DNA from: Nigrospora sphaerica
Lineage: Eukaryota > Ascomycota > Sordariomycetes > Amphisphaeriales > Apiosporaceae
NCBI GenBank assembly: GCA_018287875.1
Contig: JAGVVL010000017.1
Span: 930,001 to 994,000, forward strand
Direction of reading: 5' to 3'
Length of the DNA: 64,000 nucleotides
The translations under genes and the position numbers were made by a program. The notes below the pieces were generated by a model that saw only the letters and a program-made list of their open reading frames with translations, was not told the origin of the DNA and searched no databases. The first letter of the stretch is position 1; every line of letters starts with the position of its first letter. Below, in pieces: positions 22,632 to 33,729 of the stretch.

Positions 22632-23519
22632 CTACTCTCTCAGGAAGCGTAGAAAAGCTTGCGCGACCAATACGCCGTCGTGCTCGTCCACCAGCCTCGC
22701 CATAGCATCTTCGAAGGGTTTGCTGGGGATGACTCCCGACCGGTGGCGAGCTTGTAGCATCTCGTTCATCATGAACCGGGAGAACTCCGGGTGGCCCTGT
22801 ATCGTAATGAGGCGATGAGGTATATACATCGCCTGGGTTGGGCACTGCTTGGTGTGGGCCAGCGGCACCACGCCAGGGGGGTACTCGAGGACCGCGTCCC
22901 GATGGGTCTGGAAGATGTTCTGAATTTCGGTAAGCCGGTACCCTGCGTCAGGCGAGACGCTCACTCTCGCCTTCCTGGTTTATCCCATCTTTTTCTTTCG
23001 CCCCCTTTTTCTCTCACGGACGGCGTGACATACTAGATGTTCAACCCCAAAAACGCGTTTTCCCGCATCAGTGAGCTCCACCCTGGTGACGGAGAGCTCC
23101 CATCCTTTGGGCGAGCGCGCGACCTGGGCGCCGAGGGCGCGGGCGGCAATCTGATGGCCGAAGCAGACGCCGATGACGCGGACGCGGCCCCCGTCGAGCA
23201 AGCGGCGCGTGTAGTCGACCAGGCGGGCGATCCAGGCGTCGTCGGCGTAGGCCGAGTGGCGAGAGCCTGTTATCAGCACGGCGTCGATGGCCTCGGGGTC
23301 AGGGTAGACGGTGGCGGGGTCGCCGGCCACCACGTCGTGCGCCGTCAGCGCCAGCTGTGCCTCCAGTGACTGCGGCGGGCGCAGGCCCGCCGCCGCCGCC
23401 CGGAGCAGCGTCGTGAATATGGCGTCGAACCCACCCAGTCGCGCTGCCACGCTGGGCAGCGGCTCGTCCGTCACGAGGATGGCTAGGCGAAGAGGTGCCG
23501 CTGAGGGTAGGGAGCCCAT
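22632..23519 (-). CDS. Class I glutamine amidotransferase-like protein
   Basis: Two exons, 23519..23034 and 22919..22632. The intron 23033..22920 has donor GTATGT and acceptor TTCAG, phase 0. The product is 257 aa. The GATase triad is complete: nucleophile C119 in GVCFGHQ, and H205 and E207 in IQGHPEF. ITGSRHSAY is the family-typical loop before the nucleophile, and NIFQTHRD after the splice fits the family's usual 'MHRD' motif. Such stand-alone fungal proteins resemble the glutaminase half of GMP synthase. They release ammonia from glutamine, hydrolyse gamma-glutamyl bonds or act on other amides. No synthetase domain is fused here. It is tandem with the MFS gene on the same strand (581 nt apart), in the neighbourhood of the formyltransferase fusion. 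Confidence 0.85.
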
Positions 23520-24100
23520 CTTTTGGTTGTTTGGCTAGGTCTGGGCTTCTGCGACCGCGATGAAGTGGACCTGAGTAGAAGGAAAAGAATAAACGAACTT
23601 ACAAATGCAAACTATGGTGGTATTGTGTGCATGATAGGGCAAAAGGAGCAAAGGTCAGCTCGAGATACCATTGTGGATCTTGCCAGGCTTCGGGTCCTGC
23701 CCCCTGGTCCACCAATATTCATCCACGCTGATTCCTTTGATCCTGATCTGAAATGGGGAGATGTATCTTTCTCCCTTGCAGCACTAGGCCGAAGCCAGAA
23801 CGGAGTAGGCATAAGGCTAGGATTCGGCCCCTGGCTCCCCAAAATGCATGGGAGTGGGGAGTCTTGCTGCCCGTGGGACGAAACAGCACAAGCCGTACAT
23901 ACATATTAAAGCAGACAGCCAGGAGGGGTCGCTATGTACCCTAATCCAAATCGGGCCGGAGCTTAGAGCAGCCGAAAGTTGTGGGAGACTAACGGTTACG
24001 TCTCACGTTTGCTCCTTTTTGCCAGGACTGGTGTTCTAGCCAGCTTTGGGCCCGGCGCTGGCCGAAGTCATCCGTACTCGGGCTCATCTGCCTGAGAACT
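23520..24100. other. Spacer between MFS and amidotransferase genes
   Basis: Nothing recognised. It holds the amidotransferase promoter (minus strand) and the MFS 3' region. Confidence 0.6.
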
Positions 24101-25767
24101 TTAGGCTAGACTCTTCTCATCAGGCCTGTCGTGGCCGGGCAACTGATCTCCTTCCCGGCTTTTCATCTCCCCCGAGGAAGCAGCCTGGCCCAACGCAGGC
24201 TCATTAATGATGATATACTGGCTGTGGGCCCTGATTCGCTTGCCGTATTTATACAACACCCACGGCACCGGCACCAAGGCAACTGAAACGAAACCCAGCA
24301 GGCTACTAGCCCAGCCGATACCCAATGAAGAGAACATTTGCACTGTGAACAGCGGAAACGCGCCGCCTCCCGCATACCTCAAGAGACTGTTGGCGCTCAG
24401 GGCGCTGGCACCGTGGGTCGAACCGTACGAGTTCATGATGTATAGCGCACCGCTGCTGTACACCATAATGTTCCCCACGGCAAAGGGCACGGCGGCAATA
24501 ACGGGGCACAGCCAGTGCACGCCTGCATTGGCAGTCCACCCGAACCAGAACAGGCTGGCCGGGTTGAGGGCCGAGCCCACCATGGCGCCGTAAAGGCGGT
24601 ACTCGGGCGGCACGGAACCGACGCCGTGCTTGGCCTCCAGCGCTGGGTACGTCCGGCGGTCAATGTAAACCACGGCTAGGAAACCGATGACGCAGCCCAG
24701 AGCGATGGATATAAAAGTGAGGCCTTGCTGGCCCAGGGTGAAAGCGTACTGGCCGCCAAAGATGTATGGAAAGGCGGCAAAAAAGCTGTAAAAAACAGCG
24801 AAGTTGAAGGCCATGTAGATCGTCATGAAGAGAACAATGGACTCGACGAAGAGCATCTTGAAGGGCTTGAGGACTATGCGCTTGACAACGGCACTGGAGG
24901 GAAGAGTGACTTTGCGTGCGGCGGCATGGGCCGCATCGGATCGCTTCTCGGTCCGCAGGCGTTTCTGCCGGCGCGTCCGCAGAATAGTCTTCTTGTAGGT
25001 TTCGAACTGGGGCAGGGCATAGAGGTAATTGAAGGCAACCATGAAGAGGATGACCCATTCGAGCCACCGGAAGTCTTTCGCCTCACTTAGGTAACCACCG
25101 ATGACGGGCCCTGCAGGAGCGGTTAGCATTTCAACAACCTGCAATTCCACGGTGGGGGACCTGGTCGTACCAAAAGCGGGCCCAAGGAAGGGCGACACAA
25201 AGTAAAAGGGGTAAACGAAGCCGGCCAGGGCGGGCTGCCACAGGTCGGCATTGGTGCCGCCGCCGACGGAGACGACAGCGCTGCCGAAGAAGCCGGCGAA
25301 GAAGCGGCACACAAGCAGCGTCACAAAGTTCTGCGCGAGACCCGAGCCCAGGATGAACAGGCCAAATACGGGGACGGTGGTCAAGTAAACGATCCTGCGG
25401 CCGTATTGCTCGCTGACGGGGGCGGCGATAATGGCGCCGAGGCCCAGTGCCCAAAGAAAGAGGGAGAGGCCGAGGAGCGAAGCCGTGTGGGAGACGCCGA
25501 ACCTTTCCGATATGTCCTTGGCTCCCGGGGTGTAGACGGAGGAGGCAAAAGACCTTGAGCGCGAGGGGGCTTGTTAGCGTCTTGGAGGAAGGGCATTGCG
25601 GCCCACGATGTATCCCCAGAGTGCCTAACTCACACGTTAATGCAGAGCAAGGCGGGAACGCTGGTCATGTAGATGCGCTTCCACATGGGCCAGTTGTAGG
25701 GGCAATCAGGGTCGTCAGGCCCTGCCCAGTCGTCGTCTTGCGAGGGCAACGGCGCGCCGTCGGCCAT
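24101..25767 (-). CDS. MFS transporter (DHA1 drug/polyamine type)
   Basis: Three exons: 25767..25634, 25553..25171 and 25110..24101, giving 508 aa. The second intron (25170..25111, 60 nt) could be read through but interrupts the conserved block. Removing it restores SPFLGPAFGPVIGGYL, the standard DHA1 TM5 motif. The N-terminus has DPDCPYNWPMWKR, the usual 'D-P-x-N-W-x-x-W-K' lead-in, then about 12 hydrophobic segments. These include TM1 SVPALLC, TM2 LGLSLFLWALGLGAIIAAPVSEQYGRR with the loop 2-3 motif A, CRFFAGFFGSAVVSVGGG, and a long basic central loop (KKTILRTRRQKRLRTEKR). DHA1 proteins are plasma-membrane proton antiporters that export drugs, polyamines or metabolites. It is the nearest exporter to the FAD-formyltransferase gene, divergent from it and 2.7 kb away. 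Confidence 0.9.
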
Positions 25768-25890
25768 GATGTAACGGGATGCAGAGGGCAGATGGTGGAC
25801 GGAGGAAGGACCGGGTGAAGCCGAGTCTGGCAGGCAGGGAAGTAACGAAGGGCGTTACCGGGAGCCGAGGGGAGTAATTGGGGGAAAGGG

Positions 25891-25905
25891 CGGATGGTGA
25901 CACCG
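25891..25905. promoter_or_regulatory. CGG-N9-CCG, candidate Zn2Cys6 site upstream of the MFS gene
   Basis: CGG (25891-25893) and CCG (25903-25905) are separated by nine bases, 124 nt upstream of the MFS ATG. Inverted CGG triplets with a fixed spacer are the usual target of dimeric Zn2Cys6 regulators. The same spacing occurs upstream of the fusion gene. Inference only. Confidence 0.35.
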
Positions 25906-28322
25906 GCGGTCGCTAGAAGCCGAGTCCCCTTCTTAGTAAGTAGCGCCCGTATGACGAACTATAACATCCTGGGTGAGGGCAAGGGCACACCGTGCCACAC
26001 CTGTGGACCGCGTGGACGCGGAGTTCCGCTTCCGCTCCCGTCCCGTGCGCGGGGCGAATAGGGAGGCCAGGGGGGAAGCAAGGGTGCAGGCGCAAGATGG
26101 ACCCAATCCGACGTGATGAGCGGGGGATGCCTGCCTCTACGCAGCAATACGAGGCCTTTCCCCGCCAAAAGTAGATCCCTGTAAACAGCAAGCTGCTGAA
26201 TTGTTTGTGTTAGTCGTCCTAGGACCTGATACAAGAAATGGTTATACAGGTGTACAACCGCCCTGCACACCTAACAGAAGCTGCCCCACTAATTACTCCA
26301 TTAACGTCACCAGGTGAATCCATCACTAACAAACCAGAAAATCGATCACATCTAATTTGCCGATTTCTGTGGATCATCTGGTTGCTGTTAACACAGTACA
26401 TTGACCCTGCCCATTTCTTGTGTCGGGTCCTAGGTCGTCTCAGCCAATAGTTTGGGACTAGGTATCAAAAACAGAGTGAACAGCCGCTCACGCGAGTCAG
26501 AACAAGTGCTTACGATTCCAGTCCTCACCATATCCATTACGTACGTACGTCAGTACGGTACGCAGTACGTGCCTAAGTAGGTACGTCTTGAGTAGGGGAG
26601 GCACTGAGTAAGCATCCGTACAACCCTGCAGAGTCTAGTGCCGTTTGCGGGCCAGCCCGCTCGGGTTCCTCGCATTTGCTTTCCAATCGTCGGAGATCTG
26701 GGGCTAAGAGCAACACTCCTTCCCGAACGGGACGGCAAGCCGGATCGCCATGTCAGCAGGCAGCGACAAGCCCTGATCGTCTCGTGTCACTCTACCCCTG
26801 ATACCATTAGTCACAGCGACGGCATCGTCTGGCGCGTCTAAGGTTGCTTTCTCCACAGCCTTCCCCCGCCCTGTAGGAAATGCAGGCGCATCGACTGTGA
26901 GTCTGCAGCGTCATGTCACTGTCAAGCCAATGAGCGGGAGACGGCCGGCCACGGGCATCCCGGGAGAAGCCTGCCCTCATACCCGTCATGTACGCGAGTC
27001 AGCCGCAGCCCGATGTCAAAAGACCGCCCTTGGCCGGAAACGGGCTGTCATGCATGCATGGGGGTTCAGACGCTGTAAGTACGAAAGCACACCATCGGCA
27101 CTGCGCCAACAGGTCCGTCCGATCCAAGCCGCCGCGGCTGAAAAAGCATATCACAACATGCAAGCCGCATATGGCGCGAACCCCGTGAGCCTGGCCCAGC
27201 ATTTGTAATCGCCCTGCATACGACCCCGGGCCACCCTGCCTGCAATAAAATCTCTGCAAATCCGCGAGGCCAAGTTGGGCCAAGTTGGCTTTGTACCAAG
27301 CATTTGGCTTGCCGGGGACCTGCTTACATGCGTCCCCTCGGGTAAACTAGGTCCGCCGTCGATGCTTGGCATTCGACTACCAGTGTCATCTGAAGAAAGC
27401 ATCAAGAAAAAAGGGGTTGAGACGGGCTTGGGTGAGCTGGGAAGCTGGCAGGTAATGTTCGCCGGGCTATCTGGGACAGAAAGCTTTCACTACGTCGATG
27501 CCAGTGTGTAATGCCTTAGGTGGCAGAACGCCCCTTTATAGCTAAAGACCAAGCAAAATCGCGGACCGGGAGCATATTTGTGGACCAAGGAGCAGAGGTA
27601 CACAGTTCTAGGTTTAAACATGCTATACCTACGTTTGTTTTCTTTCACAAAGGCCGGTCTGGAGCCGTAGGGTTCGTCTTACGTGGGGCATGTAGCGGGG
27701 AGAATGCCACAATGGCTAGGTAGTTTCGACACTCAGTAGGATGCTCCACCGCCACCCTGCTATATTCCGGTTTGCACTCTTGTTGCTGTTCCACCTGACG
27801 CTGGCTGTTATATGGAGACTAGGCTTGGAAGTTGCATAGCTCCACCTCACCTTGACATCGTGAGGGCCAACGACGGCAGACTTCCCCGCGGCCAGACCTC
27901 CTCGTCAAGCTCATTCACTCCTGTACCCTCGGCCGGAAGGATCTGACCCTGCACCCGCACGTACTGCCACGAAAAGCCCGGGCAGCAGCTGCGTAGATCC
28001 GCGTCTTGGCTCTAGGCCGAGAACCACGATGCCCTTCGCTCTCCCCTCTTTATTGTGGGCTTCTGTTGCAGCCAAGGCGGTTGTGCTAATGCGTGGACTC
28101 AAATCTGATACGGATTGGATGGATAATGTGAGTCCAGTCGTACGCATTTTGCTTACCTACATTCCGAAGCACGCAGTGAACATTATGCAGGCTTCTGAGT
28201 TATTCGAACACCTTTCATGGCCCTAGACCCAGTTGGCCGCATCCCATGCCTCCTTTTGAGGAAAGGAGGGGGTGGGAAGAGAAGAGTCATGATGAATCTC
28301 TGCAGCTGCGCGTGACTAAACA

Positions 28323-28339
28323 CCGGCGTGAAATGCCGG
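28323..28339. promoter_or_regulatory. CCGGC-N7-GCCGG palindrome (CGG-N9-CCG) upstream of fusion gene
   Basis: A perfect 5-bp inverted repeat with a 7-nt centre contains CGG (28324-28326) and CCG (28336-28338) nine bases apart. It lies 31 nt before a TATA box and about 125 nt before the ATG, which suits an activator site for a Zn2Cys6 dimer. Confidence 0.45.
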
Positions 28340-28369
28340 GCGCGGCAGTTTCTCACAGGAACTTTCCAA

Positions 28370-28376
28370 TATAAAA
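28370..28376 (+). promoter_or_regulatory. TATA box of the fusion gene
   Basis: TATAAAA, 88-94 nt upstream of the chosen ATG at 28464. This spacing is normal for a regulated fungal promoter. Confidence 0.6.
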
Positions 28377-28463
28377 ACGCTCTGGTCTGCCAGGCCTAGG
28401 CAAGAATTTCCCTAATTGTCCTCTAAGTCACTTCGGAAGCTTTCGAGGCATCAAAAACCCACC

Positions 28464-31209
28464 ATGAAGTTTCTCATTACCATCCCCTTACCGACCTATG
28501 CCAGGACAAATGTGTCCTCATGTCTTGCCTTCAGCAGTCCTGATTCTGACCTTTCCGTTCCCTTGACGGGCCAAGAGACGGTCGACGTGTGGATTTGCGA
28601 CGGCGAAGAAGCGACCAGTGATTTGGTAAGCCGATGGCTGAGCCAGGCTCCTCACGTCCCCAAGTCGATGCTGGTGCGAGACGCCAGCGTCATTCCCCGC
28701 CTCCAAGCACTCCTCAAGGGACACGGGGGCGAGGTGGCCGAGGCTCCCAGCCGGATGCCCGAGGACTCTACCAGGACGTGGGATGAGTCGGTTCTCCGGG
28801 ACGCTGAAGTTCTGTACGCCCGGGCCCGTTCCAACGCCGATACTCAGCGGGTCAAAGCCAGTAGACTGGACGTTCCGGCCCGCGAGACGACCGTACTCCT
28901 CGTCGGCGCGGGAATCATGAACCTTATGACGGCCCTCTATGTGAGTGTTTTTCTTTGCTCCTGGTCGTCCCCTTCAACCGCGGCTCCTGGTCTTGTACCC
29001 CCGTACGCCTCTTTGGAGAACCTGCTGACTCTGGGTGTCGTAGTTGGTGGGTGAAGGCTACCGTGTGCGCATCGTGGATCAAGGGCCGGACCCCCGTTCC
29101 TGTCAACTCAAAGACTGGGCCAGCCTGGGCGTGACCAGTGGTGGTCACAATGCCCGCATGTTCACCAACACCGAGGCCGACAACTACAACGAGCAGGACA
29201 GCGAGATTTACCAGGACATGCTGTCGATTTTCCGCAAGACAGTCCGGGAGGGCGGGTGGAGCGTGAAACCGCCCAAGGACTTTTCCGCCGCCGAGAACGC
29301 CTGGGTCGACGCATTCGAGCGGGTTCCGGGCTGGATGGCGGCCGCTTTTAAGAAGGACATCCACCGGGTGAACCAAGGGTCCGGAGCCCTATGGAAGGAC
29401 CTTATGAGGACGCACCCGGCGCTGTTTGAAAACGTGGGGTTCCACGAGGACATCGTTCGCATGTACGTCGACACGGTCGCGCTCGACGCTTCCGTCGAGC
29501 TCAACCGCCGGCTGGGAGCGCTGCTTCAGACACCCTCGCACGACGAGTTCCTGAGCAAGTACCCCGGCTTCCGCACCGCAGCGGGGACGGGCCATCTGGC
29601 CGGTGGCATCGTGGTCGAAGGCTTCACGGTCAATATTCACGTCTTCGTGGCCAAGTTGATGAACCACATCGCTGCTCTGGGCGGTGAGTTCACCTGGGAC
29701 TGCGCGGTGCAGGGCGTCCAACGCAACGCCCGCGGCGAGGTGACACACCTCGAGTCACAGCAGGGGAAGCTGGAGGCACACCACTTTGTCCTGAGCCCCG
29801 GCACGACGGGGAGCGGGCTTTTACGCGGGACGGGCTGCGAGAACCTGGTGCACGGCGTGCTAGGCGTGTGGCTGCAGATCCCCAACCTGGAGCCGCAGAT
29901 GCGGCACTCGATGAAGATTCACCGCGACGGCCACAAGGTGGAGGATATCAACATTACGGTGGCCAAGGACGGGGAGACGGGCGAGGACATACTCGTCTTC
30001 GGCGGCGCCTACGGCTACGTGGGCCTGGACCGGCCGGCGCCCGACTCGGCCGAGCTGCGGGCGCTCTACGACGAGCTCGAGGAGGTGGCCCGCATCTACT
30101 TCCCGGCCGGCTACGCCGAGGCGAAGCGGCGCGGGCCCCGAGCCATGTACCCGGGCGGCCAGCGCCGGCTCTGCGTCCGGCCCTTCACGCCCACCGGCCT
30201 CGGCGTCTTCGAGCGCCTGCCCACGGCCGCCGGCGGCCAGCTGGTCATCACCGGCGGCAACAACACGGGCGGCTTCGCCCAGGCCCCGGCGGTCGCGCGC
30301 GCCATCCAGCGCGCCTTCGCCGGCGAGCACGACCCCATCCACGTCCTCTTCCACCCGGACCGCGGCCGGCTCCCAGCGGCCGGCGTGGGCGCCGCGGCGG
30401 CGGCGGCGGCCGGCCGGTCAACGCCCGAGAAAAAGGTGCTCCTGCTCTGTTCCGACGGGCCCCAGCACCGCTACCTGCGCTACCGGCTGGACCAGGCCTT
30501 CCCCGGCTACCACTGCGTGCAGGAGACGGACGCCGGGCAGATCCGGCACCTCATGAGTAAGTCGCGCTTCGCCGACGCGGGCTGGCAGCGGTACCACGGG
30601 CTGCGGCGGCAGGTCCTGGGCCACGGGCGGCGGCGGCAGGCCTACTTCGACCGGTTGATCCCGGCGGGCCACGCGTCGGCGGCGCCGGACCTCGTCGTCG
30701 ACAGCGTCAACTGCCGGGCCGTGTGGGACGCCGTGGCGGCGTGGCAGCCCGACCTCACCATCGTCTCGGGCACCAAGTACATCGGGCCCAAGCTGATATC
30801 GCGCGCCGGCCTCATAGTGAACCTGCACACGGGCCACTTGCCCGAGTACAAGGGCAACCACTGCGTCTTCTTCGCCCTCTACGACGGCCGGCCCGAGCTC
30901 GTCGCCTCGACGCTGCACCAGCTGACGCCCACGCTCGACGGCGGCCACGTGCTGGACCGCGTCTTCCCCTCGGTCCTGCCGGGCGACACCGAGGAGACGC
31001 TGTACACGCGCTGCCTCGAGATGTCCATCGACCGCGTCGTCGAGCATGCCGAGCGCTTCGCGCGCGGCGAGAAGCTGCACTTCGAGCCGCAAACGGCCGA
31101 GGGCACCACGTTTCGCCATTGCGATCGCACGCCGGCAAAGGAGATGTCGTTGTGGTGGAGACTGATAACGGCCGGCTTGCCGAGGCTTGCCGCGAAGCAG
31201 TTGGAGTGA
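28464..31209 (+). CDS. FAD-dependent amine/amino-acid oxidoreductase fused to a formyltransferase
   Basis: Two exons, 28464..28940 and 29044..31209. The intron 28941..29043 has donor GTGAGT and acceptor CGTAG, phase 0. The product is 880 aa. The start ATG lies in aacccaccATGaag and follows a TATA box. Residues 1-140 match nothing I know. At ~143-172 an FAD-binding Rossmann motif VLLVGAGIMNLMTALY joins LVGEGYRVRIVDQ across the splice (GxGxxN, acidic D171). The DAO-like body continues to ~600 (GTGHLAGGIVVEG, the late FAD loop LVITGGNNTGGFAQAP). After an Ala/Gly linker, residues ~619-880 are a formyl-transferase domain. It has VLLLCSDGPQHRYL, VNLHTGHLPEYKG and TLDGGHVL, with the catalytic set N752, H754, D791 at the spacing seen in methionyl-tRNA and GAR formyltransferases. 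Probable role: oxidise an amine or amino acid and N-formylate it or a related amine using 10-formyl-tetrahydrofolate. The substrate is unknown. No signal peptide is evident. Confidence 0.85.
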
Positions 31210-33729
31210 GACGCGCATGACTGGGGGTACCATGTCGACGTTACTGGCAAATTGTGCACAAAAGCGATGATTTATGATTATTTTTCCCATTAACTTAGTA
31301 GCCACTTCCTGCTTATCGGGTCGGGGATGCCGGCAGGGCTGCTTGGTAGTAATACCAACGACAACTTGGACACGTAGGACTGATCCAAGTGATATTGAAT
31401 CCCGCAGAGATAGAAGGCCTTCAAAGGAGTAACCAACTCCGGAGGGGCCAACTAAATTAGTTTCAGAACAGATGCCCATGAGGTGTTTCAGTAGTTTGAC
31501 CTGGCTAAGTGTAGTATTGTGTCTTATGACAAGCATTCCTCCGGGTAGAAACGCCATGGTCAGGGGGACAAAGTCGCCCTTCAGACTATCACTAGGTAAA
31601 CCAACGATTGCGAATTTTATGCCTAATTACAACTTGTTTCACCGATTAGGAAATGACCAAAAATGAGCGGGAAAATGACGAGATGGGAAACAAAACACCG
31701 TTTGGACCTGAGCCGCTAACTTCCGTTTCTTACCGGATAACAATTGTAGTCTTGCCTTACTAATTCTCTCAAAAGTCAGTACCCATGACGCGTGCTTGCA
31801 TAAGAGCCTACTTTTGACACCCCATGTCAAAGTTTGTTGTGCTAGTAATTTCTTCCCCATTTTTTTCTTTTCCGGACTATGCTTCAACCATGTAAAAGCT
31901 ATCTACTCCAGTCTGGCTGCCACTTGATGGCGGAATCCCAGTTCCTTACCTCTGTGCTCAAACCTGTAGCTACCCTTCGACCGGTCTTCTGCCCAAGCCG
32001 CCTTATACATCAAACCATTAAGGAAAAGGCCAGGTAAGAAAGAGTCATCAGGATTCCGCGGTGCAGGACCCACGCCTGCTCGTCGCTCGAGGACGGAGAA
32101 ATTGCTTTCCAGCGGCCAGACATGATCCTGTCCCACACCTTGCAGCGGTAGAATGCGGATACACATGACCTGAAGCGTATCGAGCAATTTGCAGAATATA
32201 GGAGCCGGTGTCCCCACTAGGACCTGTGTCATCATTTGAACAGCCTGATGAAGATGATCGCCGGGAGGCGGGATTACCCAAGTGTGGAGGCCGAACCGTG
32301 AGCCGGTGTTGCCTCATGGGGTGCCCAGTCTGAGATGATCGCCATCGACTAGCGGTTCTTCCATCGCGGCACAGACACGAACGCCAAGTTTGCTCTATCA
32401 TCAGTACAACCGGCCGCGGGAAAAGTGCCTTGGTAAGAAGATATATACTTATATCTGGTAGGCCCCAGCCACCCCTTGGGGTTTCCGTTCCTCTCCCCTT
32501 GTATTAAGAGACACCAGGCCACCCACTGATGATGTTACCTGCCAATGTCAGCAAACTCGTAAGGACCGCCCCAAACGGTATCCTTGTGGGCGGCCAGCCA
32601 AGAGAGCCCTGGGCGAACCACGGCTGTCGATGCGTTCCAATTGAGAAGACCGACTTGGACCTGGCCAGTGACGTGTTAGGAGGCGGTTCGGCGGTTAACA
32701 GGCCCGGCGACCCCCGACAAAATAGTATTGGTTCGTGGGCCGGACGAGCCGCACGACACCACCACGACAGATGTGTTTCAGGTAGGCCTGCGGGGGAGGG
32801 GAGATTGCAGGCGCACTCACGTATCAAGACCGCCGCCCGTGACGCACTTGTCCCGTATTTCCTGACACTGCCATCCGCGGTGGGTCCTCTTTGGGCCCAG
32901 GGCATTGTCGTTGATATTATTGCGCCTGTCATGCCGTCGGGTTTCCATGCTGCTGCTTACGGTGGGTCGGATCGTGTCATTTCTTTGCTTTTTCCTCTTT
33001 CTTCTGCTCCCCCAAGCGGCTCACGAGCGCGACGTTTGACATGGGGCGGCAGAGGATCATGAAACCGGAAGGCGGGACCGTCCTGTCAAGCCGTTGGGAC
33101 AAACGACGGCTGCTTGCGCATACGCATGGTTCCCCGCAATGACCTGCGAGGCACGAGGCACATGCGCACGCGTCCCCCCCATCCATGATATTCTTCTGGG
33201 CCTCGGCCCCATGGGGAGAAGCTCGGGGGGACATGCGGGGTGTTGCACGGCTAAATGGGACCAAGAAACACCCCCGTTGGAACCGTAGCATGGGTATAGC
33301 AAAGCCCCCCCCCCCGTGAGCGGCATACGGCCATTGGCTAGAAAATACATATGCCGTCTTGGCGCTGCACGTAAGCAGCCGATACTCCACCACCGGCATC
33401 GGAAGCGAGTCCAGCCTTCACCCAAGCCGGCCGAACTGGATCGCGGCTCCGTTAGGCCCGAGCGAGCCACATGACGCTTGCCGGTGGGTGTATGCCCTGT
33501 GTCGCCTCGCTGTGCATCGACAGCTAAATGGAGAGCACTGGCCACACCGAACATCATATGCAGGATCTAGTGTTCCTTTTTGCGCCCTACCAGGACCCTT
33601 CCGTGACCGATAGGATCGTCTCGGCCAGCATACCAGGGACGGGAATTTTCGCATCCAGAGGGCAACGACAGCTTCCATACACTTATACGCGGACATTCAA
33701 ACCCTCCAGGTTGACGGCACGCCAGGAGA
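31210..33729. other. Intergenic, no gene seen
   Basis: 2.5 kb with only short domain-free open frames. It contains an 11-nt C homopolymer (33305-33315). Confidence 0.55.

Larger units (their letters stand above)
25768..28463. other. Divergent intergenic region between MFS and fusion gene
   Basis: 2.7 kb without a convincing gene. It holds a TACG-repeat patch (about 26539-26584), an 8-bp inverted repeat CCTCCTTT/AAAGGAGG (28249-28256 and 28262-28269), and the regulatory sites listed separately. Confidence 0.55.

Noticed and set aside
29868..30560. Plus-strand 230-codon Arg-rich frame inside the fusion gene
   Set aside because: It is a shadow frame of the high-GC coding region, with no domain.
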